9,065 nt of DNA, from NCBI RefSeq assembly GCF_023229025.1, contig NZ_JALOAA010000059.1, forward strand, positions 1 through 9,065, written 5' to 3'. Shown piece after piece: positions 1 to 5,351 of the stretch. Position numbers and translations under genes: made by a program. The notes under the pieces are model-generated. The model saw only the letters and a program-made list of their open reading frames with translations. It was not told the DNA's origin and did not search any database. The stretch is from Sulfurimonas sp. (lineage in GTDB: Bacteria; Campylobacterota; Campylobacteria; Campylobacterales; Sulfurimonadaceae). Each line of letters starts with the position of its first letter. Position 1 is the stretch's first letter.

Positions 1-57
1 CTCATCGCTGATAATACTGCACCTTTCAGGTGTGGAAATGTAGGTCGCTGCCTAGTT
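1..57 (+). rRNA. rrf: 5S ribosomal RNA, 3' part only (cut by the left edge)
   Basis: This is the 3' half of a 5S rRNA; its 5' half lies outside the window. It aligns base by base with the 3' half of E. coli 5S rRNA: CGCTGATAATACTG matches the CGCCGATGGTAGTG segment (loop E side), then comes a helix IV hairpin with CACCT (20-24) pairing with AGGTG (28-32), then GTAGGTCGCTGCCTAG, matching the GAGTAGGGAACTGCCAGG tail. The last bases should pair with the missing 5' end to form helix I, which puts the mature 3' end near 55-57. The TAATACT and GTAGGTCGCTGCC wording is typical of Campylobacterota. It implies a 16S-23S-5S operon ending here and running in the same direction as the next genes. One frame is open across it, but the RNA match explains the sequence better. 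Confidence 0.9.
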
Positions 58-128
58 GATCATTTTTACTTCTAATTTAATCTTTACTTCTTACAATTTC
101 TTTTCAAAAATTTTATTTTATTAATTAG
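58..128. other. AT-rich spacer after the 5S rRNA
   Basis: There is no gene here. The plus strand is pyrimidine-rich, and TTTACTTCT occurs twice (65-73 and 83-91). I see no GC-rich stem followed by a T run, so the terminator of the rRNA operon is not obvious. The T-rich stretch at 63-67 directly after the 5S end could take part in termination, but this is a guess. Confidence 0.4.
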
Positions 129-149
129 ATTCTGAATCAAGTTCAGAAT
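129..149. repeat. Short perfect palindrome, resembling a dispersed intergenic repeat
   Basis: ATTCTGAA (129-136) and TTCAGAAT (142-149) are perfect inverted repeats around the loop TCAAG, preceded by G and followed by GACAG. From memory, the form GATnCTGAAnCAAGTTCAGnATGAC is a common small intergenic palindrome in many bacterial genomes. I cannot confirm this without a genome search. It is not followed by a T run, so a terminator role is weakly supported. Confidence 0.6.
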
Positions 150-191
150 GACAGAACGGGTTCATAATGATGGTAGTTGAGTTTAGAATGA
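141..191 (+). repeat. Three degenerate direct repeats, GTTYAKAATGA, about 20 bp apart
   Basis: GTTCAGAATGA (141-151), GTTCATAATGA (160-170) and GTTTAGAATGA (181-191) form an imperfect series with starts 19 and 21 bp apart. The first unit is also the right arm of the palindrome at 129-149. The third ends five bases before the predicted -35 box of the gmhA promoter. They could be decayed copies of the dispersed palindrome, or binding sites for a regulator spaced about two helical turns apart. The sequence alone does not decide. Confidence 0.6.
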
Positions 192-195
192 CTCT

Positions 196-225
196 TTGAT
201 AAAAAAACTGCTATATTGCTATAAT
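196..225 (+). promoter_or_regulatory. Predicted extended -10 promoter for the gmhA-ccoS operon
   Basis: A -35-like TTGATA (196-201) and a perfect TATAAT (220-225) are separated by 18 bp. TG at 217-218 makes an extended -10 (TGCTATAAT), which matters in Campylobacterota, where -35 boxes are often poor. Transcription would start near 232, giving a leader of about 65 nt before gmhA. The leader is AT-rich and I see no riboswitch-like fold in it. Five plus-strand genes follow with almost no gaps, so this is the likely promoter of the whole set. Confidence 0.6.
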
Positions 226-298
226 ATTTTATATTTACTCTTGAGGCTTTAATAATTGATTATATGGTATTATTTTATATATTATTTTAGGATATTAG

Positions 299-886
299 AT
301 GAAAAATTACATAAAAAATCAGATTAAAAAATCATATGAAACTAAACAAGCTATCTATGAAAATGAAGAGTTATTAAATAAAATTGTAGAAGTGTGTAAA
401 TTGTGTGTTAAGCTTTACAGAGGTAAAAATAAGACTATACTTGCAGGAAATGGAGGAAGTGCGGCTGATGCACAGCATATAGCTGCTGAACTTGTCGGCA
501 GATACGGATTTGACAGACCCTCTATCCCATCTCTTGCACTTACTACAGATACATCAAATCTAACGGCAATAGGAAATGATTACGGGTATGATAAAGTGTT
601 TTCCCGCCAATTAGAGGGCATGGGGCAAGAGGGGGATATATTTATCGGCATCTCAACTTCCGGAAATTCTAAAAATATAATAAATGCATTTGAAGTTGCA
701 AAGCAAAAAGGCATTAAGACAATTGCCTTAGTCGGAAAAGGTGGTGGAGAGATGGCAAAAATAGCTGATATCGCACTAGTAGTACCATCAGATTCTACTC
801 CTAGGATACAAGAGTCACATATTCTTATTGGGCATATTATATGTGACATAATTGAAAAAGAGATTTTTGGCGATGGTGTTAGTTAA
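299..886 (+). CDS. gmhA: Sedoheptulose 7-phosphate isomerase (phosphoheptose isomerase)
   Basis: GmhA catalyses the first committed step of ADP-heptose synthesis in the cytoplasm, turning sedoheptulose 7-phosphate into D-glycero-D-manno-heptose 7-phosphate. The 195-residue product is a complete SIS-domain protein, about the same size as E. coli GmhA. Visible family marks are GNGGSAADAQH (50-60), the phosphate-binding loop GISTSGNS (117-124) and TPRIQESH (167-174). H60, E64, Q171 and H179 fall at the places of the E. coli active-site or metal residues H61, E65, Q172 and H180. The ATG start has AGGA at 289-292, six bases upstream. It is the first gene after the predicted promoter at 196-225, and gmhB starts six bases after its stop. 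Nothing looks damaged. DiaA-like SIS proteins are related, but the neighbours are all heptose genes, so GmhA is the clear choice. Confidence 0.96.
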   Translation: MKNYIKNQIKKSYETKQAIYENEELLNKIVEVCKLCVKLYRGKNKTILAGNGGSAADAQHIAAELVGRYGFDRPSIPSLALTTDTSNLTAIGNDYGYDKVFSRQLEGMGQEGDIFIGISTSGNSKNIINAFEVAKQKGIKTIALVGKGGGEMAKIADIALVVPSDSTPRIQESHILIGHIICDIIEKEIFGDGVS

Positions 887-892
887 TATTTT

Positions 893-1417
893 ATGAATAA
901 GGCACTTTTTTTAGATCGAGACGGTGTCATCAATGTTGAGCTTAACTATCTTTATAAAATTGAAGATTTCAAATTTATAGAAAATATATTTAAGTTATGT
1001 AGATATTATCAGAATCTCGGTTATATAATTGTCGTAGTTACTAATCAATCCGGTATTGCAAGAGGTTATTATAGTGAATTTGCTTTTAATAAGTTGACAT
1101 CATGGATGATTAAAGAGTTTGCAGCTGAGGGGATTAAAATTACAAAAGTTTACCACTGCCCTCACCACCCGGATATTTCAGGAGAGTGTGATTGCAGAAA
1201 GCCAGAACCGGGCATGATACTTAAAGCTGCAAAAGAGTTAGATATAGATTTGAGACAATCAGTTTTAATTGGTGATAAAGAGCGTGATATTGAAGCAGCA
1301 GTACGTTCAGGCATTAAAGAGAGTTATCTTTTTGATGAAGCAAATTTACATAAAAAATCAAAAGCTACAAGAGTAGTTTCAAAATTAGAGGAAATATACG
1401 GTGTTAATACTAAATAG
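893..1417 (+). CDS. gmhB: D-glycero-D-manno-heptose 1,7-bisphosphate 7-phosphatase
   Basis: GmhB removes the C7 phosphate from heptose 1,7-bisphosphate, between the kinase and nucleotidyltransferase steps of HldE. The 174-residue protein is a HAD-family phosphatase without a large cap, of normal length. Visible motifs: FLDRDG with nucleophile D8 and acid/base D10; VTNQSG (49-54); the Zn-binding loop with C89, H91, C99 and C101 in the order CPH...CDC; K103; and GDKERD (127-132) for Mg binding. Histidinol phosphatases of the same family share this zinc loop, but the gmhA context points to GmhB. The start at 893 lacks a clear Shine-Dalgarno sequence and lies six bases after the gmhA stop, so translation may be coupled. 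Its last 17 bases overlap the next gene. Confidence 0.94.
   Translation: MNKALFLDRDGVINVELNYLYKIEDFKFIENIFKLCRYYQNLGYIIVVVTNQSGIARGYYSEFAFNKLTSWMIKEFAAEGIKITKVYHCPHHPDISGECDCRKPEPGMILKAAKELDIDLRQSVLIGDKERDIEAAVRSGIKESYLFDEANLHKKSKATRVVSKLEEIYGVNTK
1388..1392 (+). promoter_or_regulatory. Ribosome binding site supporting the GTG start at 1401
   Basis: GAGGA lies eight bases before a GTG, inside the end of gmhB. It supports the GTG as the true start of the asparaginase-like gene and hence the 17-base overlap. Confidence 0.6.
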
Positions 1418-1886
1418 CGGCGGTACATTTAATAAAAAATATAATCCATTAAACGGCAAATTAGAGATTCCATACAACAATGAAGCGATTGAGAATATTT
1501 TAAAAAGTATGGATGTTAAATATGATTTAGCCGGTCTTATATATAAAGATAGTCTAGATATGACGATGGACGATAGAAAGATGCTTGCAAGAGTTATAAT
1601 GGAATCCGAAGATGATACCTTTATTATTGTACATGGAACAGACACCATGCATTTAAGTGCTGAGTTCTTAGCTGAAATATTCGATGATAGAAAGATAGTT
1701 CTCATCGGTGCAATGAAGCCTTTTGAGATAGACAATATAGAGGCGACTCTTAACCTTGGAATTGCAATCGGTTTTACAAGGGCTTTACAAGAAAACGGAG
1801 TCTATATCTGCATGAGCGGACATGTAGAACCATGGGATAAAATTTACAAGAATACAAAATTTGGGAAGTTTGAAGTTGCCAAATAA
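1401..1886 (+). CDS. Small asparaginase-like protein (N-terminal domain only)
   Basis: The 161-residue protein matches only the N-terminal domain of type I/II L-asparaginases, which are usually about 330 residues. Visible marks are NSGGTF (5-10), with T9 at the place of the nucleophile threonine, and VHGTDTMHLSAEFL (77-90), with T80 and D81 at the second catalytic pair. IGAMKP (102-107) matches the GAMRP block of the family, and a GVYICMSG strand (133-140) follows. The whole C-terminal domain, which contributes to the active site in dimers of the classic enzymes, is absent. In a hand alignment, the catalytic lysine (E. coli AnsB K162) falls in a gapped stretch near R127 with no obvious lysine. 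It may hydrolyse asparagine or another amide poorly, or act otherwise; I would not call it a working asparaginase. It starts with GTG, overlaps gmhB by 17 bases and overlaps the start of ccoI. The ends look natural rather than broken, so it is probably not a pseudogene. Confidence 0.75.
   Translation: MLILNSGGTFNKKYNPLNGKLEIPYNNEAIENILKSMDVKYDLAGLIYKDSLDMTMDDRKMLARVIMESEDDTFIIVHGTDTMHLSAEFLAEIFDDRKIVLIGAMKPFEIDNIEATLNLGIAIGFTRALQENGVYICMSGHVEPWDKIYKNTKFGKFEVAK
1863..1868 (+). promoter_or_regulatory. Possible ribosome binding site favouring a TTG start at 1876 for ccoI
   Basis: GGGAAG lies seven bases before the TTG at 1876. Two other in-frame TTG codons (1861, 1870) exist; the first has no clear upstream Shine-Dalgarno and the second is too close to this one. 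No ATG or GTG occurs before the conserved CxxC motif. Confidence 0.4.
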
Positions 1887-4278
1887 AGTTTTATGTTCAC
1901 ACTGCCACTTAGAATTTGATTCATCTGCTATGATAAAAGATGGCAATCTTAATTTTTGTTGTAATGGGTGCCAAGGAGTTTATCATCTTTTAAAGGACCA
2001 AGGACTTGAAAGTTTTTATGAAAAAAGTAAAAACACAGCCTTAGCACCTCCTCCTCAGAGCTATTTGGATTCAGCGAGTTTTGACACAGAATCTTTTAGA
2101 GATACTTTTGTAAAAGTAAACAGTGACGGGTTTAATGAAGTCTCTCTAATTATAAAAGGAATACACTGTTCTGCATGCGTTTGGCTAAATGAGAAAGCAT
2201 TAAGCAAGATGGATGGTGTTGTAGAGGCTAATATTAATTTTACTAACAATAAAGCAACAATTGTATGGGCAGATGATGTCGTAAAGCTTTCAAAAATAAT
2301 AGATATGATAAGAGCTATAGGGTATGACGCTTTTGCATATGATGCAATGACACAAGAGCAGTATGTCAACAAGGAGAGAAAAGAGTACTACTTAAAAATG
2401 GCTGTTGCCATTTTTGCATCTATGAATATCATGTGGATAGCAGTTGCACAGTATGCAGGATACTTTAGTGGAATAGCGCAGGATGTAAAAACGATATTAA
2501 ATATCGCAGAGTGGATTCTCTCAACACCAGTTCTTTTTTATAGTGGGTGGGTTTTTTTCAGAGGCGCTTACTATGGATTAAAAGCAAATACGGTAAATAT
2601 GGACTTGCTCGTTGCAACGGGGGCACTTCTTACATATTTCTACTCAATATATATAACGATAATGCAGCGCGGTGAAGCCTATTTTGACTCTGTAAGTATG
2701 ATAATAACTTTTGTGTTAATTGGGAAATTTTTAGAAGTTTTGAGTAAAAAAAGTGCGTCTGATACTCTTGATATGATTACGAAAAATATTCCTAGTGAAG
2801 TTAAGATTGTTAAAGACGGTGTTATCTCTCTTTGTAAACTTGATGATGTCCAAGTAGGTGACACTGTTTTAATATCTTCCGGAGAGAGGGTTTTGCTAGA
2901 TGGTAAAGTTATTAAAGGGCAAGGCTCTTTTGATGAGTCAAGTCTAACCGGAGAGAGTAATCCTGTTTATAAAAGTGTTGGAATGAGCGTTGTTAGCGGT
3001 ACTACTAGCATAGATGCAGATATACATTTTATGGCAACTAAAGATTTTAAACACTCCACACTATCAAATATAGTCACGCTATTAGAGTCCGCAATAAATA
3101 AAAAGCCAAAAATACAGCAAATGGCAAACAGACTATCTGAACATTTCTCATCAGTAATTTTACTTTTAGCATTAATTACATTTTTAGGATGGTGGTTTTG
3201 GCCAAATAGTTTTGAGACCTCTTTTATGGTAGGTATATCCGTTATAATAATAGCATGCCCATGTGCCCTAGCTCTTGCTACTCCTGTAGCTACACTAGTT
3301 GGGCTTAGTATAAGTGCTTCAAGAGGGATACTCTTTAAAGAAGCTGCGGGACTTGAGACAATGGCAGGCATAGATACTCTCGTTTTAGATAAGACGGGAA
3401 CTATAACCATAGGAAAGCCGGAGGTAATAAGAGAGAGCATCCGCAAGGAGTTTGATAGAAAGTTACTCTATTCACTAGTTGAATCTTCTAAGCATCCAAT
3501 ATCAAATGGAGTTTCAAAATATATAAAAGCGCAACTAGAAGATAAAGAAGAGATAGTTTTTGATGAGTACACTCAGGTTCCGGCAAAAGGTATAGAGGCA
3601 AAATATAAGGGCATGAAACTTCTAGGAGGAAATTTAAAGCTTCTTAAGAAAAATGGTATAGATGTTGATTATAGTGCTGAGGAGACAGCTTTTTATTTTG
3701 TGATAGATAATGAACTTGTAGCTATATATGAGCTAAAAGATAAAATTAAAGATGGCATAGAAGAGTTAATGGCAAACATGCAAAAGAATAAAATTGAAGT
3801 CATACTCTTAAGCGGAGATCATAAGAATATAACAAGAAGTATTGCTAATGAGGTAGGAATAAAGAGTTTCTTGTATGAACAGACTCCTCAAGATAAGGCA
3901 GAGTATATAAATAAGCTTCATAGTGATGGGAAAAAGGTAGTTATGGTTGGAGATGGTGTTAATGATATTTTGGCACTAGCATCAGCAGATATTGCGATAG
4001 CTATGGGAGGTGGAAGTGATATAGCGGTAGAAGTTGGAGATGTTGTGCTGTTAGATGATTCATTGAAGTCATTAAATGAAGCTTTTAAAATTAGTCAAAC
4101 AACATTTACTTTAATCAAGCAAAACCTCTTAATATCATTAGTGTATAATGCCGTAACAATACCGTTAGCTATGGCAGGATACATCATACCTCTTTTTGCT
4201 GCAATATCAATGTCGTTAAGTTCGCTCTTGGTAGTTGGCAACTCAATGAGAATACGTTATAAATGGAGTAGTAGATAA
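1876..4278 (+). CDS. ccoI: Copper-transporting P1B ATPase for cbb3 oxidase assembly (CcoI/FixI type)
   Basis: CcoI is an inner-membrane P-type ATPase that moves copper out of the cytoplasm for insertion into cbb3 cytochrome c oxidase. Residues are counted from the TTG at 1876 (800 aa); an upstream TTG at 1861 would add five. In order: a cysteine-rich N-terminus with CSHC (7-10) and CCNGC (28-32), typical of CcoI; a heavy-metal domain with CSAC (98-101); four membrane helices between about 170 and 290; the actuator motif TGES (358-361); two helices, the second carrying the CPC metal site (461-463); phosphorylation motif DKTGT (505-509); nucleotide-domain HP (540-541); GDGVND (692-697); and two last helices with MSLSS (779-783). 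All key residues are present. The extra N-terminal CCxGC and the ccoS gene, which overlaps by one base, favour CcoI over the copper exporter CopA. It overlaps the asparaginase-like gene by 11 bases, so translation is probably coupled. Confidence 0.93.
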   Translation: MPNKVLCSHCHLEFDSSAMIKDGNLNFCCNGCQGVYHLLKDQGLESFYEKSKNTALAPPPQSYLDSASFDTESFRDTFVKVNSDGFNEVSLIIKGIHCSACVWLNEKALSKMDGVVEANINFTNNKATIVWADDVVKLSKIIDMIRAIGYDAFAYDAMTQEQYVNKERKEYYLKMAVAIFASMNIMWIAVAQYAGYFSGIAQDVKTILNIAEWILSTPVLFYSGWVFFRGAYYGLKANTVNMDLLVATGALLTYFYSIYITIMQRGEAYFDSVSMIITFVLIGKFLEVLSKKSASDTLDMITKNIPSEVKIVKDGVISLCKLDDVQVGDTVLISSGERVLLDGKVIKGQGSFDESSLTGESNPVYKSVGMSVVSGTTSIDADIHFMATKDFKHSTLSNIVTLLESAINKKPKIQQMANRLSEHFSSVILLLALITFLGWWFWPNSFETSFMVGISVIIIACPCALALATPVATLVGLSISASRGILFKEAAGLETMAGIDTLVLDKTGTITIGKPEVIRESIRKEFDRKLLYSLVESSKHPISNGVSKYIKAQLEDKEEIVFDEYTQVPAKGIEAKYKGMKLLGGNLKLLKKNGIDVDYSAEETAFYFVIDNELVAIYELKDKIKDGIEELMANMQKNKIEVILLSGDHKNITRSIANEVGIKSFLYEQTPQDKAEYINKLHSDGKKVVMVGDGVNDILALASADIAIAMGGGSDIAVEVGDVVLLDDSLKSLNEAFKISQTTFTLIKQNLLISLVYNAVTIPLAMAGYIIPLFAAISMSLSSLLVVGNSMRIRYKWSSR

Positions 4279-4493
4279 TGGATAACTGGGTAATAATTAT
4301 GATGCTTGGAGTCTCTATTTTTTTAGGGGCTATTGCACTTTTTGCATTTTTATGGGCAATTAAAAATGGTCAGTTTGATGATGAAGAGAAGTTTTTAAAT
4401 GCTGCAAAGTATGATGGTGAAGAAGATTTAAATGATGCTGTAGCACAAGAACAGAAGAAAAAAGATTTAAAGAAAAATTATAAACCAGAGTAG
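4278..4493 (+). CDS. ccoS: Cytochrome oxidase maturation protein CcoS (cbb3 type)
   Basis: CcoS is a small inner-membrane protein needed for cofactor insertion into cbb3 oxidase. The 71 residues hold one membrane helix (about 5-28), then the family motif AIKNGQFDDEEKF (27-39), then a charged, lysine-rich tail predicted to be cytoplasmic. Its ATG overlaps the ccoI stop in TAATG, the usual coupled arrangement of ccoI-ccoS. It is the last gene of the first plus-strand set and faces the cytochrome c genes, with only 37 bases between the stops. Confidence 0.92.
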   Translation: MDNWVIIMMLGVSIFLGAIALFAFLWAIKNGQFDDEEKFLNAAKYDGEEDLNDAVAQEQKKKDLKKNYKPE

Positions 4494-4497
4494 AGGA

Positions 4498-4521
4498 TGA
4501 GTTGCCAAGGCTGGCAACTCA
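4498..4521. terminator. Ten-base-pair hairpin between the convergent ccoS and cytochrome c genes
   Basis: TGAGTTGCCA (4498-4507) and TGGCAACTCA (4512-4521) pair perfectly around an AGGC loop. The hairpin lies four bases after the ccoS stop and nine after the stop of the minus-strand cytochrome gene, so it could serve both. Neither side has a real T run, so it may stabilise 3' ends or help Rho rather than be a classic intrinsic terminator. A similar hairpin (TTGCC/GGCAA core) follows the other cytochrome gene. Confidence 0.6.
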
Positions 4522-4530
4522 GGAGGTAAA

Positions 4531-4812
4531 CTACTTACCTATCGTTTGTGAAAAAGCATCTAACTCTTCGTCAGAATATTTAGAAACTTGACCTACCATA
4601 AGAGCTTTTTTTGCTCCACCGTAACTACCGTCTTTGTAACCTTTAAGAGCAGCAGCGATATCTGCTTTGCTCATTTCAGCAACATTTTTGCTCCCCATAG
4701 AAGTTTTTGTCCAGTCAGCACCGTGACAACCGACACAAGCTTGAGCATTTACAGCAGCCATTAAAGCAGTAGTTGCACCTAAAGCAACTATTGACATAAT
4801 AATTTTTTTCAT
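4531..4812 (-). CDS. Periplasmic monohaem cytochrome c553 (copy A)
   Basis: This 93-residue class I cytochrome c should carry electrons in the periplasm, plausibly to the cbb3 oxidase. It has a signal peptide (MKK, hydrophobic to about 19, likely cut near A19 or A23), the haem site CVGCHG (C26, C29, H30), the middle segment ADIAAALKGYKDGSYGG (50-66) and M72 as the likely sixth haem ligand. Mature length is about 70-74 residues, normal for small c553 proteins of Campylobacterota. GGGTG lies eight bases before the ATG as a Shine-Dalgarno-like site, within an A-rich leader. It is about three quarters identical to copy B by hand alignment (22 differences and one gap) and shares its upstream and 3' elements, so the two are a tandem duplication. 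Which partners each copy serves cannot be read from the sequence. Confidence 0.92.
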   Translation of the reverse strand: MKKIIMSIVALGATTALMAAVNAQACVGCHGADWTKTSMGSKNVAEMSKADIAAALKGYKDGSYGGAKKALMVGQVSKYSDEELDAFSQTIGK

Positions 4813-4843
4813 TTTTTTACACCCTTTTTTTAAATTCAGACAA

Positions 4844-4849
4844 ATTGTA
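4844..4849 (-). promoter_or_regulatory. Predicted -10 box of cytochrome c553 copy A
   Basis: TACAAT on the minus strand lies about 30 bases before the start codon, at the same place as TATAAT upstream of copy B. No good -35 box is visible. The similarity between the two upstream regions reaches about 40 bases beyond the box. Confidence 0.4.
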
Positions 4850-4925
4850 ATGAGTTTATTCTTAAAGGTGTCTTAATAATGTATTAGAATTTTTTATATT
4901 TGTATATAGGGAAAGAATGTGTAGA

Positions 4926-4947
4926 GAATTGCCACAACGGGCAATTC
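4926..4947 (-). terminator. Hairpin after cytochrome c553 copy B
   Basis: GAATTGCC (4926-4933) pairs perfectly with GGCAATTC (4940-4947) around a six-base loop, nine bases after the stop of the minus-strand gene. The sequence beyond it on the minus strand is T- and C-rich but has no long T run. Its position and TTGCC/GGCAA core match the hairpin after copy A. Confidence 0.55.
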
Positions 4948-4955
4948 AGGTAAAA

Positions 4956-5240
4956 TTATTTACCGATTGTTTGTGCGAAAGCTTCTAGCTCTTCGTTTGA
5001 ATATTTGTCAACTTGACCTTTCATAAGACCTTTCATCGGTCCGCCGTAACTACCGTCTTTGTAGCCTATAAGTGAAGCAGCGATATCCGCTTTGCTCATT
5101 TGAGAAACATCTTTAGATTTTCCAAGAGCAGCTTTGCTCCAGTCAGCACCGTGGCAACCAGTACATGCACCAGCGTTAACCTCAGCCATTAAAGCAGTAG
5201 TTGCAGTTAAAGCAACAATTGACATAACAATTTTTTTCAT
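4956..5240 (-). CDS. Periplasmic monohaem cytochrome c553 (copy B)
   Basis: This 94-residue class I cytochrome c is the paralogue of the gene next to it. It has a signal peptide to about residue 19-23, the haem site CTGCHG (C26, C29, H30), GYKDGSYGG (59-67) and M73 as the likely axial ligand in GLMKGQ. Compared with copy A, the region around that methionine differs in charge: PMKGLMK here against AKKALMV there, and I58 replaces K57. These could alter docking to redox partners; this is inference. GGGTA lies before the ATG in an A-rich leader nearly the same as that of copy A. The two genes are separated by 143 bases holding a hairpin and a second promoter, so each is probably transcribed alone. 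It is divergent from hldD. Confidence 0.92.
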   Translation of the reverse strand: MKKIVMSIVALTATTALMAEVNAGACTGCHGADWSKAALGKSKDVSQMSKADIAASLIGYKDGSYGGPMKGLMKGQVDKYSNEELEAFAQTIGK

Positions 5241-5269
5241 TTTTATACCCTTTTTTAAATTTCGTACAA

Positions 5270-5275
5270 ATTATA
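5270..5275 (-). promoter_or_regulatory. Predicted -10 box of cytochrome c553 copy B
   Basis: A perfect TATAAT on the minus strand lies about 30 bases before the ATG, with an A/T-rich stretch upstream and no clear -35. Its counterpart upstream of copy A is TACAAT, so copy B may have the stronger core promoter. Confidence 0.5.
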
Positions 5276-5292
5276 ATGATTTTAGTCTTAAA

Positions 5293-5320
5293 TAGACGTT
5301 AATGATATATCTGTTATCAT
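5293..5320 (+). promoter_or_regulatory. Candidate promoter of the hldD-hldE-yfaZ set
   Basis: TAGACG (5293-5298), a 16-base spacer and TATCAT (5315-5320), with TG at 5312-5313 as an extended -10, point towards hldD. It is the best match in the 105-base divergent region, but it is AT-rich and other choices exist. Confidence 0.35.
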
Positions 5321-5351
5321 TTTATTAAATATTATAGGTTTTGGTGTGCAA

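Noticed and set aside
1..78. An open plus-strand frame at the left edge that could be the C-terminus of an unknown protein.
   Set aside because: The sequence matches 5S rRNA base by base, including the helix IV hairpin and conserved 3' tail, so the open frame is a coincidence.
65..91. Two copies of TTTACTTCT as a possible CRISPR or iteron repeat.
   Set aside because: There are only two nine-base copies in an AT-rich spacer, with no further units or adjacent cas or rep genes.
129..149. The palindrome as the rRNA operon terminator.
   Set aside because: The stem is A/T-rich and is followed by GACAG instead of a T run.
580..849. Open minus-strand frame opposite gmhA.
   Set aside because: It is antisense to a strongly conserved enzyme, has no ribosome binding site or recognisable domain, and mirrors the gmhA codons.
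2967..3446. Open minus-strand frame of about 159 codons opposite ccoI.
   Set aside because: It lies fully within the conserved CPC and DKTGT region of ccoI, and its composition is that of an antisense shadow.
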